Assembly (NCBI RefSeq): GCF_003994475.1
Contig: NZ_RZNY01000001.1
Span: 1-64,000 of the forward strand
Direction: 5' to 3'
Source: Paenibacillus anaericanus
Lineage (GTDB): Bacteria > Bacillota > Bacilli > Paenibacillales > Paenibacillaceae
DNA: 64,000 bases
Part shown: positions 25,225-33,536 of the stretch, piece after piece
Layout: every line of letters starts with the position of its first letter
How positions within the stretch are numbered: position 1 is the stretch's first letter
Position numbers and translations under genes: made by a program
The notes under the pieces: generated by a model
Seen by the model: the letters and a program-made list of their open reading frames with translations, nothing else
What the model was told of the DNA's origin: nothing
Databases searched by the model: none

Positions 25225-26439
25225 GTGAAAAAGACTTGGCTGCTTGGTCTTGGTTTTTTTAGCATCAGCATAACCTGGGCTTTGTATAATGCGTTTGTTC
25301 CATTGTTTTTGGACAACTATTTAAAGAGTACGGCGATGATCGGGTTTATGATGACGATTGATAATTATTTTGCGATGTTTTTGCAGCCATGGATTGGTCA
25401 CCGTAGTGACAAGACGAATTCCAAATACGGGCGACGGATGCCCTATTTGTTAATCGGAATGCCGCTGGGTGCTGTTTTTGCCACACTAATTCCTTTACAT
25501 ACAGGGTTCATTACATTAGTTATATTTATGGTGTTGATGAACTTATCTATGAGCTTATTCCGTTCTCCAACGGTCGCACTGATGCCTGACATTACACCGG
25601 ATCACCTGCGTACAAAGGCAAATGGAGTCATTAATTTTATGGGCGGGCTGGGGTCGGTACTTGCATTTGGTATTGGTTCTAAATTGTACGGGATGGGGTC
25701 TTATCTTCCGTTCCTTTGTGCAGGGCTTGTGATGTTATTCTCCATGTTTGTGCTTAAAGCGGTGATTAAGGAGCCTATAACTTTAGCGACTATAAATCCT
25801 TCAGAAGTGAAACCGAAAAATCCAGTGCGGATTCGGGAACAATTAGACAAGAAGACGGTATTCATTTTGGCTGCTATCTTCTTCTGGTTTGTTGCTTATC
25901 AGGGAGTCGAAGCCCTATTTACCTTATATGGTAAAAATCAATTAGGAATGTCGGATAGCGCTGCTTCCTTCTCATTGACGTTCTTTTCACTTGCTTTCCT
26001 TGTTTTTGCTCTGCCGAGTGGTTGGCTTGGGGCTAAATTTGGGAAGAAGAAAATTATCTTAATCGGTGTTGTTGGTCTTATGGTAATTTTCGGATCATTA
26101 ATATTCATCCAGTCTGTCCTTTGGTTGCGGGTGTTTCTTATTATTGGAGGTCTCTTCTGGGCGTGTATTAATATTAATTCATATCCTTGGATTGTATCGA
26201 CAGGGCGTGAGGAGAGTATCGGTACTCGGACAGGGATCTATTACTTCGTATCTTCACTAGCTGCAATTACATCTCCACCTTTGCTTGGCCTATTAATCGA
26301 TACATTTGGATATTCTGCACTCTTTATTAGTGCTACTGGTGGTATGCTGCTTGCATTACTCTGTATGCTTAAAATTGCACCTGATGAAAAGAGGATCGAG
26401 AGTGATCCAGGAAATGAAACTCCAATTGGAGCGATATAA
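25225..26439 (+). CDS. MFS transporter, SLC45/GPH-like (probable sugar)
   Basis: A 404-residue major-facilitator protein with twelve membrane segments. The loop after segment 2 reads RSDKTNSKYGRRMPYLLIG (19 residues), matching the (S)D+(T)xSxxGRRxPYxxxG motif of SLC45 and glycoside-pentoside-hexuronide carriers, so sucrose, maltose or another glycoside is the likely cargo rather than a drug. GTG start with AGGAGTG upstream. It probably shares a transcript with the GDPD gene; a functional link between the two is not obvious. Confidence 0.8.
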   Translation: MKKTWLLGLGFFSISITWALYNAFVPLFLDNYLKSTAMIGFMMTIDNYFAMFLQPWIGHRSDKTNSKYGRRMPYLLIGMPLGAVFATLIPLHTGFITLVIFMVLMNLSMSLFRSPTVALMPDITPDHLRTKANGVINFMGGLGSVLAFGIGSKLYGMGSYLPFLCAGLVMLFSMFVLKAVIKEPITLATINPSEVKPKNPVRIREQLDKKTVFILAAIFFWFVAYQGVEALFTLYGKNQLGMSDSAASFSLTFFSLAFLVFALPSGWLGAKFGKKKIILIGVVGLMVIFGSLIFIQSVLWLRVFLIIGGLFWACININSYPWIVSTGREESIGTRTGIYYFVSSLAAITSPPLLGLLIDTFGYSALFISATGGMLLALLCMLKIAPDEKRIESDPGNETPIGAI

Positions 26440-26488
26440 CAAGCAGAGGGCAATCAAACTCTAGTTTGGTGCTACTGTGTAAAATAAA

Positions 26489-26527
26489 GAACCTCCGAAT
26501 CGGCTCTATGGGCGATTCAGGAGGTTC
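26489..26527. terminator. Terminator between convergent MFS and ycnI genes
   Basis: GAACCTCCGAATCG (26489-26502) pairs with CGATTC-A-GGAGGTTC (26513-26527), one bulge. It can serve both strands. Confidence 0.75.
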
Positions 26528-26549
26528 ATTGTTGTTTCAGCATGTATGA

Positions 26550-27224
26550 CTAAGTTGACTTCTTAGCGGAGCGTAAAGAGATCCAGAAGGCTATGAGTGC
26601 GATAAGTAATGCTACCGAGGACAGCACGATGCTCGTTGTACCTGCAGCTGTAGAACCACCTTGTGTCGCTTCTCTAGCTGGAGTAGCAGTATTGCCTGAG
26701 GAGGCGCTTCCACTAGTATGGTTATGGCCACCTGTCATTTCAGTGCCTGTTTCGGTAGTCACCATTGTAATTGAATGAGGGTTCTTCTCGTTCTCTGCGC
26801 CAGTCCATTCTACAATACTTCCATCACTATAATATTGATAAGCATCCCACGCTAAGTGGCTCTCTTCTTTAGGGTTCTTAGCTACAAATTCAAACTGCTG
26901 GAATTGACCGGGTTGTATCCCATCCCCTTCAGCAGACCATGTGATCATCGTTATTAAACCTGTATCATTTTTGACCAACTCTACTGTCCAATCGGGCACT
27001 GGGCGATATTGTTGAAATTCCATACCACTTGGTATTTCAAGTGAAATTTTGACGGTCGGAATGTCCTTCTCAACTGGAATTTTGATGCTGTAGGTCTCCC
27101 ATGCACCAGGAGAAGAAACTCCAGGGCTTACAGTGACATGCGCGCTGGCTATACCAGAGTATAGTAACAATACAACTGTGGCGATGGTGAAAGAGCTGAT
27201 AAAACGGTTTTTGAATCTATTCAT
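26550..27224 (-). CDS. ycnI: YcnI-like copper-binding surface protein (DUF1775)
   Basis: A 224-residue secreted, membrane-anchored protein. The signal peptide ends SGIASA, so the mature chain would begin with His (HVTVSPGVSSPGAWETY), as in B. subtilis YcnI, where the amino-terminal His with Glu and Trp binds Cu(II). WDAYQYYSDGSIVEWTG supplies the conserved Trp region. A flexible tail with HNHTSG and Ser/Thr/Gly leads to a C-terminal membrane helix and a Lys-rich cytoplasmic end. ATG 27224 has AAGGAG at eight bases; TTG 27230 and ATG 27227 are alternatives. YcnJ and YcnK are not neighbours. A palindrome at 27300 may be its operator. Confidence 0.87.
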   Translation of the reverse strand: MNRFKNRFISSFTIATVVLLLYSGIASAHVTVSPGVSSPGAWETYSIKIPVEKDIPTVKISLEIPSGMEFQQYRPVPDWTVELVKNDTGLITMITWSAEGDGIQPGQFQQFEFVAKNPKEESHLAWDAYQYYSDGSIVEWTGAENEKNPHSITMVTTETGTEMTGGHNHTSGSASSGNTATPAREATQGGSTAAGTTSIVLSSVALLIALIAFWISLRSAKKST

Positions 27225-27299
27225 CATCAAATCTCCTTATCTATGGGTGTAATATGTGACGGTAATCATTGTACAACTATTCTTCCCGAATGAACATGC

Positions 27300-27315
27300 T
27301 TATAACGGGTTATAA
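27300..27315. promoter_or_regulatory. Palindrome upstream of ycnI
   Basis: TTATAACGGGTTATAA is a perfect 7-2-7 palindrome 76 bases before the ycnI start. The gap 27225-27475 also holds the promoter region of ddh. It may be a regulator site, possibly copper-linked; nothing else supports this. Confidence 0.35.
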
Positions 27316-27475
27316 ATATATGTGGACTGGAAATGTACGTGTATAAATATGTAGAATGATAGTACATCCCGACTATATACAGTGGAAAAGTTGTTTACTT
27401 TTTATGTTAGTTATTTAAAAATGAACAAGAGTAAGATAAAATGATAACAGATTGTATTTTAAGGAGGAAACGTTA

Positions 27476-28453
27476 GTGTCAACAACGATTAAAGTAGGTA
27501 TTGTAGGATACGGAAACTTAGGGCGTGGCGTGGAAAAAGCGCTGAAACAAAACCCGGATTTCGAACTACGTGCAATTTTTTCAAGAAGAAATCCGGACGA
27601 TGTGGCGGCTGGAAACGGAGTCGTACATATTTCGGAAGTAGAGAAGTATAAAGGTGATATCGATGTATTGATTCTTTGTGGCGGTTCGGCTACTGATCTT
27701 CCAGAGCAAGGTCCAGAGCTTGCAGCGTTGTTTAACACTGTTGACAGTTTTGATACCCATGCAAACATTCCTGGGTATTTCGATAAAGTTAACGCGGCGG
27801 CACTTCAAGGTGGTAACGTAAGTGTAATTTCTACTGGCTGGGATCCAGGTTTATTCTCGTTAAATCGCTTGCTAGCAGAGTCGGTGCTTCCTGAAGGTAA
27901 AGAGTATACATTCTGGGGCAAGGGCGTTAGCCAAGGCCACTCCGATGCGATTCGTCGTGTTGAGGGCGTAAAGAATGGTGTCCAATATACGATTCCTGTA
28001 GAATCCGTGGTAGAGAGTGTTCGTAAAGGTGAGGACCCTGTGTTAACTACGAAAGATAAGCATCTTCGTGAGTGCTACGTTGTTGTCGAAGAAGGCGCAG
28101 ATAAAGCGAAGATCGAACGTGAGATTAAAGAGATGCCTAACTATTTCGCTGATTATGTGACAACTGTTAATTTTATTAGTGAAGAGGAATTGAAGAGCAA
28201 TCACTCTGCAATGCCTCACGGTGGTACGGTGTTGAGAAGTGGACGCACAGGTGAGAACAATACGCAGATTATTGAATTTGGATTGAAACTCGATAGTAAT
28301 CCAGAATTCACTGCCAGTGTTCTTGTAGCCTATACGCGTGCGGTATACAAGTTATCCAAAGATGGACAAGCCGGAGCTAAGACAGTATTCGACATCCCTT
28401 TTGGTTTACTCTCACCGAAGTCGCCAGAGCAGCTTCGCAAAGAACTTTTGTAG
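27476..28453 (+). CDS. ddh: meso-Diaminopimelate dehydrogenase
   Basis: A 325-residue NADPH enzyme that makes meso-diaminopimelate from tetrahydrodipicolinate in one step, for lysine and peptidoglycan. The N-terminal Rossmann fold has VGIVGYGNLGRGVEKAL; LCGGSATDLPEQGPELA (about 70-86) and STGWDPGLFSLNRL (about 118) are hallmark segments of the family; SQGHSDAIRRVEGVKNG follows. GTG 27476 has AAGGAGG at eight bases; the frame extends eight codons further without a ribosome site. It stands alone between divergent ycnI and a strong terminator. Confidence 0.94.
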   Translation: MSTTIKVGIVGYGNLGRGVEKALKQNPDFELRAIFSRRNPDDVAAGNGVVHISEVEKYKGDIDVLILCGGSATDLPEQGPELAALFNTVDSFDTHANIPGYFDKVNAAALQGGNVSVISTGWDPGLFSLNRLLAESVLPEGKEYTFWGKGVSQGHSDAIRRVEGVKNGVQYTIPVESVVESVRKGEDPVLTTKDKHLRECYVVVEEGADKAKIEREIKEMPNYFADYVTTVNFISEEELKSNHSAMPHGGTVLRSGRTGENNTQIIEFGLKLDSNPEFTASVLVAYTRAVYKLSKDGQAGAKTVFDIPFGLLSPKSPEQLRKELL

Positions 28454-28487
28454 AATTAGGCTATTCGTTTCTTCATAAATCAATTCT

Positions 28488-28523
28488 AAACCGCAGGAAT
28501 CCTATGTTCTTGCGGTTTTTTTT
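28488..28523 (+). terminator. Terminator of ddh
   Basis: AAACCGCAGGAA pairs with TTCTTGCGGTTT (one G-U), followed by TTTTTTT. Confidence 0.88.
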
Positions 28524-28641
28524 GTGTTGGACAAACATACTTGCGTCGCTATACATAATTTTTTATAAAAATTGATTTTAAAGTGGTTGATACTTTTCGT
28601 AGTGCTGATTCGATTAATACTCATGAGGAGGTGCTTACCGG

Positions 28642-28935
28642 TTGCATGAGAATTTTGAGCGTATATATGATCAACATTTCGATGGCGTTTATCGATTTGT
28701 CTTGTTTAAGACAGGAGATCGATGGGTTACAGATGATTTAGTAAGTGAGATTTTTCGTAAAGTATTTCAAAGAATCGATGTCATAGGTACATTAGCGCCG
28801 GATCAATGGAAACCGTGGTTAATGACAGTTAGCCGTAATACGGTCATCGATTACTATCGACGTAAAAAGGAATATCCTTATGGTCATGACCCGGAAGTCT
28901 ACGGATATTCAAAGGTTGAACCTGCGGAGCCATAA
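28642..28935 (+). pseudogene. ECF sigma-factor remnant (region 2 only)
   Basis: The 97-residue frame starts at TTG with GAGGAGG 10 bases upstream and matches the N-terminal half of an ECF sigma factor: FERIYDQHFDGVYRFVLFKTGD, then TDDLVSEIFRKVFQRI (region 2.2, core binding) and MTVSRNTVIDYYRRKKE (regions 2.3-2.4). It stops right after region 2. Region 4, which reads the -35 box, is absent and no continuation is found in another frame in the 200 bases that follow. The gene therefore looks truncated by a deletion that joined it to the tail of another gene (28937-29092). Confidence 0.7.
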
Positions 28936-28936
28936 A

Positions 28937-29092
28937 ATGACGTTAATTTCCCAGTTAGTTGGGGGAGCAGAGCCAGGAGAGATTACCACGCGACTCTGGA
29001 ATAATGAGAAATTAATATTCCTTGCGGAAATGGAGGGGAGAGATGTCTTTTTCTCTTTTGATCCAGAGTCTGGCGAAGTAAACGCGAACTGA
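28937..29092 (+). pseudogene. C-terminal fragment of an unknown protein
   Basis: A 51-residue frame starts one base after the sigma-remnant stop, with no clear ribosome site. It has TTRLWNNEKLIFLAEMEGRD, then VFFSFDPESGEVNAN, a strand pattern seen at the end of secreted or anti-sigma-type proteins. It probably is the end of the gene that once followed the sigma factor. It could be translated by coupling, but a functional role is doubtful. Confidence 0.4.
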
Positions 29093-29103
29093 ATAAACGG
29101 AAT

Positions 29104-29153
29104 GAAATAGTCATCAAACACCTAAAACAAAAGAGGTGATTGATGATTATTTC
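29104..29153 (+). terminator. Long hairpin after the sigma remnant
   Basis: Arms 29104-29123 and 29134-29153 pair over 20 bases with one G-U and one mismatch. The right arm is T-rich and followed by ATTTAAT. Probably a leftover terminator. Confidence 0.55.
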
Positions 29154-29161
29154 ATTTAATA

Positions 29162-29177
29162 AGTGATAATAATCACA
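29162..29177. promoter_or_regulatory. CRP/FNR-family binding site candidate
   Basis: AGTGATAATAATCACA matches TGTGA-N6-TCACA at 9 of 10 positions and contains the FNR core TGAT-N4-ATCA. It lies 310 bases before qoxA and 190 bases before its predicted promoter. The gap 29093-29471 is A/T-rich and holds no gene. Confidence 0.45.
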
Positions 29178-29366
29178 ATCGATGTTTATAATATGACAAT
29201 TTTCCGAACTTATGCGTTTACGATGATTAATGTGAACAATTATCGAAATCGTGATATTTGCTGAAATATGACCGAATATGGACGTAAACGGGGTATAAAT
29301 TCAATGTGGGAGCAATATAGATGATTACATTTGTAAATATATTACATAATTTACTTTCTCTATGAT

Positions 29367-29395
29367 TTGTATTTAATTTGGTGCTTTCATAACAT
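29367..29395 (+). promoter_or_regulatory. Probable qox promoter
   Basis: TTGTAT (29367-29372), a 17-base spacer and TAACAT (29390-29395) form a sigma-A-like promoter about 75 bases before qoxA. Confidence 0.5.
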
Positions 29396-29471
29396 AGAAC
29401 TTAGATGTAAGACAAAGTCATTCCGATGTGATCGGGAAGATGATATTTAGAGAAAGGGGTATCAGTATCCT

Positions 29472-30422
29472 ATGAAAAGGAAAGGGTTGCTGCTTGTAGT
29501 TTTTTCAGCGCTTCTTGTTCTCCTGACCGGTTGTAATTCACTAGCTGTATTAAACCCAAAAGGTCCGGCGGCCAAGACTCAATCTGAAGTCATTATTTTT
29601 TCAATGATAGTAATGGCGATTATACTACTGGTTGTTTATGTTTTGTATATCTTCATAATTACTAAGTACCGTGCGTCCAAAGCGGCACCAGATTATGAGC
29701 CACCTCATGAAGAGGGGAATTGGTTGTTAGAAATGGTTTGGATTGTCATACCTATCATCATTGTTACTGTGCTGTCTGTTGTTACGGTACGGAGTACAAG
29801 TGCAGTTGAGAATGTTGCTGCAGGTTATGAGAATGAGAAACCACTAGTTATTTATGCCGCATCCTCGGATTGGAAATGGCACTTTAGCTATCCTGAGGAA
29901 GGAATTGAAACGGTAAATTACGTTAATATCCCTACCCATCGCCCGATAGAGTTTCGATTGTACTCATACGGTGCAATATCGAGTTTGTGGATTCCGCAGC
30001 TTGGTGGTCAGAAGTACGCGATGAGCGATATGGTTAATACCCTACATCTTCTGGCAGAGCAACCGGGTTCTTATGTTGGTAAGAATGCTAACTTCTCCGG
30101 AAAAGGCTTCTCGCAAATGGAGTTTGAAGCTTTAGCGATGTCACCTACTGAATACGCAGAATGGGTTAAAGAAGTCAAGGATACGGCTTCGGATCTAACC
30201 GAAGAAGAATTCAATTCTCTTTTAGAAATGAATTTTGCTGGTAGAAAGACCTATAAATCAACGCATTTAGAGTTTAACCCGCCACCTGAGGGTGAGAATG
30301 CGGGACATGATCATGGGGGTTCCTCAGATTCTGATTCTAGCACGGAGATGGACCACTCTGAAATGGACATGGACCATTCTAATATGGATCATTCAGAGGA
30401 AAATGCGACGAACGGCAACTGA
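29472..30422 (+). CDS. qoxA: Quinol oxidase subunit II (lipoprotein)
   Basis: A 316-residue subunit II of a heme-copper quinol oxidase. The lipobox LLTGC gives lipidated Cys21; two membrane segments follow (about 40-65 and 88-110), then the cupredoxin-like domain. The CuA ligands (CxxxC) of cytochrome-c oxidases are absent, so electrons come from quinol. An unusual feature is a C-terminal tail of about 45 residues rich in His, Met, Asp and Ser, with HDHGGSS and repeats of MDHSEM / MDHSNM, which looks metal-binding. First gene of qoxABCD. AGAAAGGGG ribosome site upstream. Confidence 0.93.
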   Translation: MKRKGLLLVVFSALLVLLTGCNSLAVLNPKGPAAKTQSEVIIFSMIVMAIILLVVYVLYIFIITKYRASKAAPDYEPPHEEGNWLLEMVWIVIPIIIVTVLSVVTVRSTSAVENVAAGYENEKPLVIYAASSDWKWHFSYPEEGIETVNYVNIPTHRPIEFRLYSYGAISSLWIPQLGGQKYAMSDMVNTLHLLAEQPGSYVGKNANFSGKGFSQMEFEALAMSPTEYAEWVKEVKDTASDLTEEEFNSLLEMNFAGRKTYKSTHLEFNPPPEGENAGHDHGGSSDSDSSTEMDHSEMDMDHSNMDHSEENATNGN

Positions 30423-30448
30423 AACTACTGGAAGGGGGTATATTTTAA

Positions 30449-32392
30449 ATGAAATGGGATGAATTTTTCGTCACAGGAGAACCGATGATTTACGGAGCGA
30501 TGGCTAGTATCGTTCTAGCTTCACTCGCGATCGTCGTTGGGTTGACCTATTTTAAGAAATGGGGCTACTTGTGGCGTGAATGGTTAACGACTGTTGACCA
30601 TAAGAAAATCGGTATCATGTACATTATCGCTGCATTACTCATGTTATTCCGCGGTGGTATGGACGGGTTGCTAATGAGAGCCCAACTTGCCATTCCAGAG
30701 AATGGGCTTTTGGACGCGCAGCATTATAATGAGATATTTACTACACACGGACTTATCATGATTCTATTTATGGCTATGCCTTTCGTTATAGGATTGATGA
30801 ACGTCGTAATACCGCTACAAATTGGTGCTCGCGACGTAGCTTTCCCTCGATTAAACGCTGTCAGCTTCTGGTTGTTCTTCGCGGGTGCAATGCTATTAAA
30901 TATATCATTCGTAATCGGGGGTTCCCCGGATGCAGGATGGACTGCTTACTTCCCGCTAGCGAGTATTGAACTTAGTCCGACTGTAGGTAATAACTATTAC
31001 TCAATTGCACTGCAGATTGCAGGGATAGGTACCTTGCTAACAAGTGTAAACTTCTTAGTTACGATTCTTAAAATGCGTGCGCCTGGTATGAAGTTAATGC
31101 GTATGCCGATGTTCACGTGGTCAGTATTAATCACGAACGTCATTATTTTGTTCGCATTCCCGGTGCTTACGGTTTCGCTAGCTTTGATGATGTTTGACCG
31201 TATGTTCGGTGCGCAGTTCTTTACGATGGCAAACGGTGGAATGGATATGCTCTGGGCGAACTTGTTCTGGGTATGGGGCCATCCTGAGGTTTACATCGTA
31301 ATATTGCCAGCATTTGGTATTTATAGTGAGATTATCTCAACGTTCTCTCGTAAAAATCTGTATGGTTACAAATCGATGGTATACAGTATGGTTATCATTT
31401 CGCTATTGTCGTTCCTTGTATGGGCGCATCACTTCTATACAATGGGTCATGGTGTTACGGTCAATGGCTTCTTCTCCATCTCAACGATGGCCATTGCAGT
31501 ACCTACTGGGGTTAAAATATTTAACTGGCTGTTTACGCTCCGAAAGGGCAAGATCGAATTTACGACTCCTATGTTGTATTCACTTGCTTTCATTCCGATC
31601 TTTACGATCGGTGGCGTAACAGGTGTCATGCTTGCTATGGCAAGTGCCGATTACCAGTATCATAATACAATGTTCCTGGTAGCTCACTTCCACTATGTAT
31701 TAATCCCAGGCACAGTATTTGCAGTACTTGCAGGCTTCTACTATTGGTTCCCGAAATTGTTCGGATTTAGATTGAATGATAAGCAAGGTAAACGTGCTTT
31801 CTGGCTAATCGCTGTCAGCTTCAACGTGACTTTCTTGCCATTGTTCTTCTTGGGCCTTAAAGGAATGACACGCCGGACTTTCACGTATTCGGCAGAAACA
31901 GGTTTTGGTCCATTAAATATGCTTGCATCAATCGGTGCTGTCGGTCTGGCTCTTGGATTTGTATATCTGGTATATAACATTTACTGGAGTTTCCGTTATG
32001 CTCCGAGAGATACTACGGGCGATCCGTGGGATGCACGTACGTTGGAATGGAGCACGCCAAGTCCAGTTCCAGAGTACAACTTTGCACTCATTCCTAAAGT
32101 GGACGGACTAGATCCTTTCTGGAATTCTAAGAAGACAGGACAACCGTTAACTGAAGGAGAATATGAAGAAATTCATATGCCGAACAACAGTGGACAGCCA
32201 TTTATCCTAGGGATGATTTTCATGGCCTTCGGATTCTGTATGGTATTCAGCTGGTGGGTTCCTTCGATAGTATTCGGAATTGGTATTGTGATCATGCTCG
32301 CGGTACGTTCATTCGAACGCGATCATGGACGTCATATTTCTGTCAAAGAAATTAAGGAGACGGAACAACGATTGCGGGGTGAACAGTCATGA
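30449..32392 (+). CDS. qoxB: Quinol oxidase subunit I
   Basis: A 647-residue catalytic subunit that reduces oxygen to water and pumps protons. It contains the low-spin heme His in FTTHGLIM, the CuB His and the cross-linked Tyr in WGHPEVYIVILP, the CuB His pair in WAHHFYTMG, and the heme ligands in VAHFHYVLIPG. About fourteen membrane segments fit the length of QoxB/CyoB. The opening loop reads WLTTVDHKKIGIMY, as in the family. ATGA overlap with qoxC. AAGGGGG ribosome site. Confidence 0.96.
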   Translation: MKWDEFFVTGEPMIYGAMASIVLASLAIVVGLTYFKKWGYLWREWLTTVDHKKIGIMYIIAALLMLFRGGMDGLLMRAQLAIPENGLLDAQHYNEIFTTHGLIMILFMAMPFVIGLMNVVIPLQIGARDVAFPRLNAVSFWLFFAGAMLLNISFVIGGSPDAGWTAYFPLASIELSPTVGNNYYSIALQIAGIGTLLTSVNFLVTILKMRAPGMKLMRMPMFTWSVLITNVIILFAFPVLTVSLALMMFDRMFGAQFFTMANGGMDMLWANLFWVWGHPEVYIVILPAFGIYSEIISTFSRKNLYGYKSMVYSMVIISLLSFLVWAHHFYTMGHGVTVNGFFSISTMAIAVPTGVKIFNWLFTLRKGKIEFTTPMLYSLAFIPIFTIGGVTGVMLAMASADYQYHNTMFLVAHFHYVLIPGTVFAVLAGFYYWFPKLFGFRLNDKQGKRAFWLIAVSFNVTFLPLFFLGLKGMTRRTFTYSAETGFGPLNMLASIGAVGLALGFVYLVYNIYWSFRYAPRDTTGDPWDARTLEWSTPSPVPEYNFALIPKVDGLDPFWNSKKTGQPLTEGEYEEIHMPNNSGQPFILGMIFMAFGFCMVFSWWVPSIVFGIGIVIMLAVRSFERDHGRHISVKEIKETEQRLRGEQS

Positions 32393-32985
32393 AATTAGAC
32401 AATACTTTGCCAATGGAATATAGATCAGAAGAGAACAGTAATCGAATTCTCGGGTTCTGGTTGTTTCTTGGAGCGGAAATTGTGCTCTTCTCAACTCTGT
32501 TTGCTGTCTACTTGACACTTTGGACTCGTACTGGGAGTGGACCTGATGCCAAGGAAATCTTTGAAATCGGGCCGGTACTCATTGAAACATTCCTGCTCTT
32601 GACTAGTAGTTTTACCTGCGGTCTTGCAGTGCATAGTATGCGACTTGGACTGAAGAAACCTTCGATGGTGTTCTTTGGAATCACGTTGTTATTGGGACTA
32701 GGGTTCCTCGGTGTAGAAATTATGGAATTTGTAACATATGTAAATGAAGGTGCTACACTTCAAACCAGTGCGTTCTTGTCCAGCTTGTTTGTTCTTCTAG
32801 GGACACACGGACTACACGTTTTAATGGGATTGCTGTGGGGCGGTGGCCTTATGCTACAAATCAGACGCGAAGGTTACACTTTAGAAACGTCAAATAAATC
32901 GTTTATTTTCTCACTATACTGGCATTTCCTTGACGTTGTCTGGATCTTCATTTTCAGTTTTGTATATTTGAAAGGACTGATGTGA
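32389..32985 (+). CDS. qoxC: Quinol oxidase subunit III
   Basis: A 198-residue membrane protein with five segments, typical of short quinol-oxidase subunit III proteins (compare QoxC). Conserved parts are GFWLFLGAEIVLFSTLFAVY and GTHGLHVLMGLLWGG, with Glu and His in the membrane, and FLDVVWIFIFSFVYL at the end. It overlaps qoxB by four bases and is followed one base later by qoxD, so the operon is tightly coupled. Confidence 0.93.
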   Translation: MKLDNTLPMEYRSEENSNRILGFWLFLGAEIVLFSTLFAVYLTLWTRTGSGPDAKEIFEIGPVLIETFLLLTSSFTCGLAVHSMRLGLKKPSMVFFGITLLLGLGFLGVEIMEFVTYVNEGATLQTSAFLSSLFVLLGTHGLHVLMGLLWGGGLMLQIRREGYTLETSNKSFIFSLYWHFLDVVWIFIFSFVYLKGLM

Positions 32986-32986
32986 T

Positions 32987-33277
32987 ATGAAAAAGCTATT
33001 CCCGATTCAACACGTGATGGGATATCTATTTTCACTTATCCTTTCAGTCGTTGCATTGTCCGTAATACTTTGGGATATGTCTGTAGCTCTGGGATTAACC
33101 ATCCTGCTGATTTGTGCAGCCGTTCAGATGTCAGTTCAGTTGTTCATGTTCATGCACATTGGTGAGAATAAATCGAAAACAGCGCTATACACAAATCTCG
33201 GATATGCGTTATTGGTTGGTTTAATCACCATATTTGGTACATTGTTTACGATGATTTGGGGCTACCAGATCAAGTAA
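32987..33277 (+). CDS. qoxD: Quinol oxidase subunit IV
   Basis: A 96-residue protein with three membrane segments. HVMGYLFSLILSVVAL and VQMSVQLFMFMHIGENK match the small subunit IV (COX4_pro/QoxD) that stabilises CuB assembly. It begins one base after qoxC and ends the operon ahead of a strong terminator. Confidence 0.9.
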   Translation: MKKLFPIQHVMGYLFSLILSVVALSVILWDMSVALGLTILLICAAVQMSVQLFMFMHIGENKSKTALYTNLGYALLVGLITIFGTLFTMIWGYQIK

Positions 33278-33315
33278 TACAATAGTAAATAATTGAATGA
33301 GTTCAAGTTATAAAG

Positions 33316-33358
33316 ATCACCTTGTATGCAGATGTGCTGCGTGCAGGGTGATTTTTTT
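33316..33358 (+). terminator. Terminator of qoxABCD
   Basis: ATCACCTTGTATGCA (33316-33330) pairs with 33338-33352 through 15 pairs including three G-U, then TTTTTT. Confidence 0.85.
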
Positions 33359-33462
33359 GTGTGCTGGTGTGATAGAGAGGTGGGATCATTTATTCGAGTT
33401 GTTCACTTTGAATGAATATTCCAATCTATTAAAGAAGATATTAATAAAAATGAAACTCGCAC

Positions 33463-33491
33463 TTTACATACCCCTAGGGGGTATGTAATAA
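33463..33491 (+). promoter_or_regulatory. csoR promoter with CsoR-type operator in its spacer
   Basis: TTTACA (33463-33468), 17 bases, TAATAA (33486-33491). The spacer holds the near-perfect palindrome TACATACCCC-TAG-GGGGTATGTA (arms 33465-33474 and 33478-33487), fitting the GC-rich TACCC...GGGTA operators of copper-sensing CsoR. Bound repressor would cover both promoter boxes. Confidence 0.8.
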
Positions 33492-33536
33492 TGGATTTGT
33501 AGGGAAAAGCTAATGGGTTTTGTGAGGAGGGTTTAT

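Noticed and set aside
27415..27768. 117-codon antisense frame over ddh
   Set aside because: Overlaps the clear diaminopimelate dehydrogenase frame; composition is that of a shadow frame.
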